DNA of 64,000 bases from Mytilus edulis (Eukaryota; Mollusca; Bivalvia; Mytilida; Mytilidae). The position numbers and the translations under genes are program-made. This document shows, piece by piece, positions 33,901-42,900 of the stretch; position 1 is the first letter of the stretch, and the number at the start of each line of letters is the position of its first letter. The DNA lies in contig NC_092345.1 of the NCBI RefSeq assembly GCF_963676685.1, positions 81,905,592 to 81,969,591 on the forward strand. Direction: 5' to 3'. Below the pieces are notes generated by a model that saw only the letters and a program-made list of their open reading frames with translations, was not told where the DNA came from and did no database searches.

Positions 33901-36900
33901 AGCCTTCCTAAGGCTCGGTTTTCTCTATCTGATGTTAAAGGGGGTCTGCCTGATCTTGCTAGGTCTTTTACATCATTGGTTGTTTGTTTTTTATTCACTA
34001 TACGACTAATTGTTGAATAGTGATGACCAACATTACGTCCAATTTGTCGAAGCGACATACCTGCTGCTCGCAGGCCAATAATCTGCCATCTTAATGCAGT
34101 TGAGAGCTGTGGAGGACCCATTCTATTGTTTTATTCATATAACTTCACAAACTTGGTAATTTAAAGGGTTGCAATCAGTGGGGATAGAAACACCTGTTTT
34201 ATGGTTTTCGGGTACAGTACCTGCACGTGCGAATTATGACTTATCGAGTTGACCTTTATTTATTAAACTCAGGTGAGATTTAAATAATGATAAACCAGTT
34301 CTATTTCGATAAATAATATCACAAAGCAGTAAAGGATGTTTTATAAATTTGTTTTTCTTTTTGGTGTTGCAATACTTTTTTCCAGGTGTATAGATGCCTC
34401 ATGTTACAAAGTTTCCGTCAGTCACATGTCCAATGTCTTTGACCCCCTTTTCATGGTTCAATGACTACTTGAAAAAAAAGTTAGGATTTTTTGTAATGTT
34501 AAATTCTCTCTTATAAGTAATAGGATAACTATATTTGGTATGTGCGTACCTTGCAAGTTCCTCATGCCCGTCAGACAGTTTTAACTTGACCTCGACCTCA
34601 TTTCATGGATCAGTGAACAAGGTTAAGTTTTGGTGGTCAAGTCCATATCTCAGATACTGTAAGCAATAGGTCTATTATATTCGATGTATGGAAGGACTGT
34701 AAGGTGTACATGCTCAACTGGTAGGTGTCATCTGACCTTGACCTCATTTTCATGGTTCAGTGGTTATAGTTAAGTTTTTGTGTTTTGGTCTGTTTTTCTC
34801 ATACTGTATGTTATAGGTCTTCTATATTTGGTGTATGGAATAATTGTAAGGTGTACATGTCTAGCTGGCAGGTGTCATCTGACCTTGACCTCATTTTCAT
34901 GGTTCAGTGGTCAAAGTTTAGTTTTTGAGTTTTGGTCTGTTTTTCTAATACTATATGCAAAAGATCAGCTATATTTGGTGTTTGGAAATATTTTATGATC
35001 TATATGTCTGTTGCGCAAGTTTTAATTGACCTTGACCTCATTTTCACAGTTCATTGCTAAGTGTTAAGTTTTCGTGTTTTGGTCTGTTTTTCTCAAACTA
35101 GAAGCAATAGGTCAAGTATATTTGTTGTATGGAAGAATTGTTAGCTGTCCATGTCTGCTGGGCATGGTTCATCTGACCTTGACCTCATTTTCATGGTTCA
35201 CTGGTCAATGTTTAGTTTTCTTGGTTAATGTTAAGTTTATGTTACAGTAAAAGACAGTTGTAATAAAGCTTTATATTTAGGGACTATCAACATAATATCA
35301 ATGATTAGTAAAGAAGGCGAGACATTTCAGTGTGTGCACTCTTGTGTAAATTATAGTTAAACATCACAGAATATAGGTGTATTTACCATATTTGGCAGTA
35401 CTGTTCTTAATTTGTCTAAGAAATTCTTGCTAACAGCTATTGTTCATATACATGTACTAACAAGCTGTATTCACACAAAAAGACTTTAAAATATTGATTT
35501 CTATTAGATGTTATAATCTCTGCATCGGTTTTATTTCACATCAATGAGTACAGAAATTAAGATATTTATTTGATTTATTCATATACACAAATGTATATAT
35601 ATTATTCTTCTGTGAAAATTCTAGAACTTTTTTAAAGAACATTTTTTATCAAAGTACTTACGAGACTCTTGTCAATAGATCAATTATTTATCAGGTATAC
35701 ATCTGACATTTGGATTTAAGTTTCAGTCATCTTTTATGTATGAATAAATCAAGATAGTCTGATATTTTTACAAATAAAACTTTTTTAATCATGACTTTAG
35801 CTCAAAGTGTATGCCAGAAATTTATTATTTAGATTTTATTGGATTTTCCTTGCTTATGAAGTTATATTAATTACAGCTTTGCCACAAACAATACATCTTA
35901 TAGCATGTAAAGGTTAATGGATGGCTGTTATAAGCATTACACAAAAATAACATACATTATCTCACACAATATGTAAATAATTTATATATTTTCATGATGC
36001 TTACTTAAAGAAACTAAGGAAATGAAAATAAAAATAGTACATGTATTCTTTTGATTTATGTTCACAGTTAAATTGTTTACCATAAATGTTGAGGAATTCA
36101 GGATTCAAATGAAAAACCCTTTTTCATGTTTATCAATGGGAAGCTGCAGATGAATTTTCTTTACATTTTTGACATTGTATTTTTGTGCTTTAATCAATCA
36201 ATAAAATGTTTATAAATATTGACATCTTTAAATTTGTCAAAACTAGTTTATATACTGAAAAATTCTATACAGTACTTTACAATGGGGGTGTTTCTAAAGC
36301 GGTCAACAACTTTCCACAACTCATGCTTATTTCCTGCTACATTGAGGAAGGCCAGTTTTATCTAAATTAAGCTATTGACAATTGGCAAAAACATTAACAA
36401 CATTTTTTTTATGCATTTACATTTTTCAATGGTGTTGATAACCAGGGAATACTGATTGTCTGAAAATAAGACAGGTTTGGGGAAACTGATTAAGAATTAG
36501 AGAATCTTTTGTAGTAAAAATACTGAACTCAATGGAAGATCCCTAATCCTACATTGTCACATCCATAAGTCATGATATCATTACATTGTGGAATCATAAG
36601 TCATGAAATAATTACATTGTCACATCATTTGTCATATAATTACATTGTCATGATATAATTACATTGTCACATCATAAGTTATGATATAATTACATTGTGA
36701 TATATTTACATTGTGACATCATCAGTCATATTATTACATTGTTTCAATAAGCATAACATTTATTTATTTTTTCAGACCAAAGAAAAGGGGTGACACACTG
36801 TATGCTCTACCAGATAAGTTAAAGATCGGATCCTCATTGAAGAATACAGAAGATATGTTGTCTAATCAAATGTTATCTGGTATCCCCGAGGTTGACCTTG

Positions 36901-39900
36901 GCATTGAGTGAGTATACATTATCTTCCTGCATGTTTATAAGAAAATCAATTTTAACATTAGTAATATTGTTCACATTTGAAATTTAGCAATGAACAATGC
37001 ATTCATCTTCTATATCCTTTTGTCTGTCTTATCATCCAACAAAGAATTTCCTTACACATATCTCCAATTCTATTAAACATTGAGATCATATTTATTCAGC
37101 AGCTTGAAAGTAATGAGTTGTAAAATGTAAGCACTTTTCAGTTCTGTCAGACATTTTTACATTTATAAAAAAAACTTGCAATAATTTCTGAATTTACACA
37201 ACTTCAATAAGTGCTGAACCCAATTTTAAACCATTGCATTATTTTAATCATTAAAATGAAGGAAAAAAATGAGTAAATGTGCTTGTAACAATTATTTCTC
37301 ATGTTATTTTATTCAGGGCAAAAATTAAGAACATAGAGGCAACAGAGGATGCTAAACAGAAACTTGTACAAGAGAGAATGAAAAAGAGGGACGTAGTGTC
37401 GGACTTTGTACCAACAAATATGGCTGCTAATTATATACAACACAACAGATGTAAGTTATTGTAATTATTTTAATAATTTCAATAAATAAGGTAAACAAGA
37501 CTCCAGGTATAAATGATTATTCAAACATTGTGTGAAAGAAAGATTATACTGGCCAATCTGTAAAAAATGTAGTGATTGTTTATCATATTTATACTTATAT
37601 CCAGAGTTATGGAGCCATGGAACAGAATTACTATGTGTAGAATATCTGTACACTGATTTCATATAGAGTGAGGATGATATTTTCAACAGACATCAAGCCT
37701 ATTTTAAAAGTTTGATAACACTTTGAGAATTATTGTTTGAATGAGCTACTTTGATTGCATATTTTTATAACTGGATGGCCATGTGGTATTAATTTGTATG
37801 TACATGTACATCATCAGTAATTGGTTTCTTCACAGAATCCCAAGTTGGAATTTTATACATAAGAGAAATCATTTATGGCCAAAATATTCTCATTGACTGC
37901 AAATTACAACATTTTAAAAACATTTAAAGACTGAAAATACCAAATATAATTTTATACTTGATTTGTACTTAAGGCATGACATTTTTGTGATTTATTGAAT
38001 CAATGTATACATAAATATAAAAAATTCGTAAGGGTTTCGCGGAACCCAGTGTCTCACCTACTTTTGCTGTCAATCGCAAACTCAAACAAAAATTTTAAAA
38101 ACGTTAATCTCAGAGTGAATGTATTGTTTCCTGGCAGAAAAACTAATAAAATTGAGAATGGAAATGGGGAATGTGTCAAAGAGACAACAACCCGACCAAA
38201 TAAAAAACAACATCAGAAGGTCACCTACAGGTCTTCAATGTAGCGAGAAATTCCCGCACCCGGAGGCGTCCTTCAGCTGGCCCCTAAACAAATATATATA
38301 CTAGTCCAGTGATAATGAACGCCATACTAATTTCCAAATTGTACACAAGAAACTAAAATTAAAATAATACAAGACTAACAAAGGCCAGAGGCTCCTGACT
38401 TGGGACAGGCGCAAAATGCGGCGGGGTTAAACATGTTTGTGAGATCTCAACCCTCCCCTATACCTCTAACCAATGTAGAAAAGTAAACGCATAACAATAC
38501 GCACATTAAAATTCAGTTCAAGAGAAGTCCGAGTCTGATGTCAGAAGATGTAACCAAAGAAAATAAACAAAATGACAATAATACATAAATAACAACAGAC
38601 TACTAGCAGTTAACTGACATTCCAGCTCCAGACTTCAATTAAACTGACTGAAAGATTATGATTTCATCATTTGAACATCAGGCACAATCCTTCCCGTTAG
38701 GGGTTTAGTATCATACCATCATAACATATATGAGAAGAACATAACCCGTGTCATGCCAACAACTGTTTTTAGAATAAATGTGTTTAGTTCCGATGCAAAG
38801 ACCTTATCAGTGACTCAATATTAACGCCAAAATATGCAATCTTTAATGACTTGACAACAGTATCGTAATTATATCCCTTCTTAATAAGTCTATTCAAAGG
38901 TTTAGTAAGTTTCTGAGGTGAATACTGACACCTTTGTGCTTTATAAAGAATATTTCCATAAAAAATTGGATGTGAAATACCTGAACGTATTAGAAGTCTG
39001 CATGTTGAGCTATATTTATGAATGATGTCTTTATACCGATGATAAAATTTAGTAAATGTTTTGACTAGTTTGTGATATCGAAAACCCTGGTAATACATAA
39101 TCAGTAATACATAAATTTATCTCGTTAAAATCTAAAACATTGTTACATACACGAGCGAATCGTACAAGTTGAGATATATAAACACCTTAAGATGGTGACA
39201 AGGGAAGGTCACCATCTAAAAACGGATAATTAAGGATAGGAAATGAAAAATCATCCCTTTTATCATAAATTTTAGTATTCAGCTTTCCATTAGTGATATA
39301 GATATCAAGATCGAGAAAAGGTCAGTGGTCATTGTTAGTATTAGCTTGATTTAAAGTAAGTTCAACAGGATAAATTTCATTAATATACATACTGAAGTCG
39401 TCATTATTGAGAGCCAAAATATCATCCAAATATCTAAAAGTATTATTAAATTTGTTTATCAGATGTTGTTTCGATGGGTCTTTGCTTATTTTTGTCATAA
39501 ATTGTAACTCATAACAATACAAAAACAGGTCTGCAATAAGTGGTGCACAGTTAGTCCCCATTGGAATTCCGATAATCTGACGATATACGGAATCCCCAAA
39601 GCGAACAAAAATGTTATCTAGTAAAAATCAGTTCATTTACAGATAAATTACGGATAAAATGGATTTTTTTTAACAAAATTTACTACTGGTTACTATCTTA
39701 TGATCATAAACAAGCTTCTGTCTAAGTTTGGTAGAAATCAAGATAGTTTGAGAAAGTTATTAAAATTTCAAAAACTTTAACCACAGAGTAAATATTTGTG
39801 GACGCTGCTGCTGACGACACAGACGACGACAGAATGTAGGATCGCTATGTCTCGCTTTTTCGACTAAAGTCGAAGGCTCGACAAGAAGGAGATATGGTAT

Positions 39901-42900
39901 GATTGCCAATAAGACAACTCCCCACAATAGACCAAATGTCACAGAAAATATCAACTATAGGACACACTATGAAGCTTGTCCAAAATCTTTGATCAGCTTA
40001 TATATTTTATTAACTCCAATCTTGCTTTTGTTATTTCTATCTTTACAAGAACTGTATAGATCATGAAAGAAAGCCATCACCCTTCATCTTTTAATACAAC
40101 ACAGATATTGATATCATTGACTAATATTATTGTTATTCAAATATCATTTTGAAAAAGAGTAAAAGTTATTTAAAATGTGTGTTTCAGTTAATATTGAAGA
40201 TACAGCACCAATACTAAAGAAGGTTGAGGAGCCAAAACCAGAACCATTGAGAGTAGGTGATGCTGAGAAACTGTCAGAAATCTCAGGTAAAAATTTGTTA
40301 TCTAATTCAAAATGTATCACGAAGTAAGTAATTATGTTGTTTACTGCCAATAGTTTTACTTATAAAGATAATACAAAACTTTATGAATTGATATATCTTA
40401 ACAGAGTCTGACACAAGCCCTGTCTGTGAGAATTGTGGGTTCATTATCTTTATAACATTTTTATAACTAATAATCTTTTATTTGTAAGCAATACAGCTTA
40501 TAGAATATAAATATTACAAATATTCAATTACATCAGTGAAATATATTTACATTTAAACAATTAGTCAAATAATCATATAAGTAAGTATACCCATATAACA
40601 GTACAGCAGAGTATGATAAAACATAACACATATTAAGCATTTATAATGATTAAATTAATTACGTGCCTCCTCGGCCAGAAATAAAAACTTCCTTAAATTG
40701 TTAAGTTCCTTTACATTATGAACAGATAGCAGTTGTATGAGTTTAAAATTAGAAGGTTTTCTCCAATAACATGGTTTGATAAATTTCTTTCGAAGTTCAT
40801 TATACTTTTCACATACTAAAATAAAATAATATTCATCTTCAATTACTTGTTTATCACACATATTACAAAGTCTCAGATGTCTCTTGATATTATAAAATCG
40901 ACCAGTTTCTATATTCAAACAGTGAGCAGATATGCGATATTTACAAATAAATAGTTTATAAATATAATTTATCATATACTTAGCATTGATATGATAGGTT
41001 TTGCATATGTGTAATGAGCGGAAGTACACAACAGGACCGTAACTAGCCTCTTTTAAAAGTGAGGCAAAACAATTGTCAAGGGGTCTGGGGGCCGCTTAAG
41101 GCCCCCCAGAAGCTCTGAAGAAAATAATGCAAAATCGTGCATTCTGAGCGTTTCCCAGACTCTTTCTTACATTGAAAGATAATTAATTTTTAGCTATTTT
41201 TTTGACAATATTCTGGTCTAAAAGCAAAATAAAATTGAGAATGGAAATGAGGAATGTGTCAAAGAGACAACAACCCGACAATAGAACAGACAACAGAAGA
41301 ATGTCACCAATAGGTCTTCAATGCAGCGAGAAATTCCCGCACCCTGAGGCGTCCTTCAGCTGACCCCTAAACAAATATATATACTAGTTCAGTGATAATG
41401 AACTCCATACTAAACTCCAAATTATATACAAGAATATAAAATTAAAAATACTACAAGACTAACGAAGGCCAGAGGCTTCTGACTTGGAACAGGCGCAAAA
41501 ATGCGGCGGGGTTAAACATGCTTATGAGATCTCAACCCTCCCCTATACCTCTAGCCAATGTAGAAAGGTAAACGCATAACAATACGCACATTAAAATTCA
41601 GTTTAAGAGAAGTCCGAGTCTGATGTCAGAAGAGGTAACAAAAGAAAATAAACAAAATGGCAATAATTCATAAATAACAACAAACTACTAGCAGTTAATT
41701 GAGATGCCAGCTTCAGACCTCATTTAAACTGATTGAAAGATTAAGTCTTCATCATATGAATACCAGGCACAATCCCTCCCGTAAGGGGTTTAGTATTATA
41801 CCATCCTAACATATACCAGAAGAACATAACCCGCGTCATGCCAACAACTGGTTTTTAAATAAATGTGTTTAGTTCCGATGCAAAGACCCTATAAGTGAAT
41901 CAATATTAAAGCCAAAATATGCAATCTTTAATGACCTGAAAACCGTATCGTAACTATATCCCTTCTTGATAAGTCTGTTTAAAGGTTTTGTAAGCTTTTG
42001 AGGTGAATACTGACATTTTTGTGCTTTGTAAAGAATATTACCATAAAAGAATGGATGTGAAATACCTGAACGTATAAGAAGTCTGTATTTTGAGCTATAT
42101 TTACGAATGATGTCCTTGTACCGATGATAAAATTTAGTAAATGTTTTGACTAGTTTGTGATATCGAAAACCCTGGTGTAATAATTTTCCAATTATACATA
42201 AATTTCTCTATTATAGATTCTCTATAAAAACATAGATTCATTGTAATTTAAAACTTTTAGGTTTTAGGGACAACATTAAAAGACCAATATGTAGGATAAA
42301 GCAAAAATCGTAATTCTCATAATTATAAATACCGGATCTGTCTATCTGTTCTTGTCTGACTTTGGTGATTTTTTTTATGACTAGAATGAAATAAAGTGAC
42401 AGTGCAGTATTAAACTTTAAGTACTAGTACTGCTAAAGTTGACAATAGGGACCATCTTGACCTAGTTTGACGGTATCATAGTAATGATATTTTTTGTTGT
42501 TTCTCTCCAGCAACTATTAAAATGAAGAACAGGAATAAAAACTTTGACCATTGCATTGATCATTTGTATTTTGTCTAAGCATTGACTTTGTGTGCAATTA
42601 GGCCCTGTGCACGTTTACTCAATATTCTTTTATTTTCTGTAAAAGGGTCTGAACGCGATTAATCAAGTTTAATCCTAAAATGTTAAGGTCATATGACAAT
42701 ACATTGTTGTTTTTTTCAAATTATTTGATACCATGTCAGTTATCTATTTTTATCGACAAAAATGTCAGTTTTGTATTCTTTGAAATCAAGTTCAATTTTC
42801 CATGCAGAAACGAACATTTTTTTCTGTGTTCAGTAGCATCGTATAGTCTTAACATATTTTCTAGCACAATGTCTGGACATCGGTGGACATGCACCATTGC

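Larger units (their letters stand above)
32616..35340 (+). repeat. Dispersed repeat with ~147-bp tandem units, split by a Tc1 element
   Basis: Starts TTGTTGAGCCTGCGACTTTT and ends GGCGAGACATTTCAGTGTG. After removing the Tc1 insertion (32778-34388) it is about 1.1 kb. It contains five to six units of about 147 bp, each with TGACCTTGACCTCATTTTCA. An inverted copy lies at 46497-48755, itself split by a different element. Confidence 0.8.
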
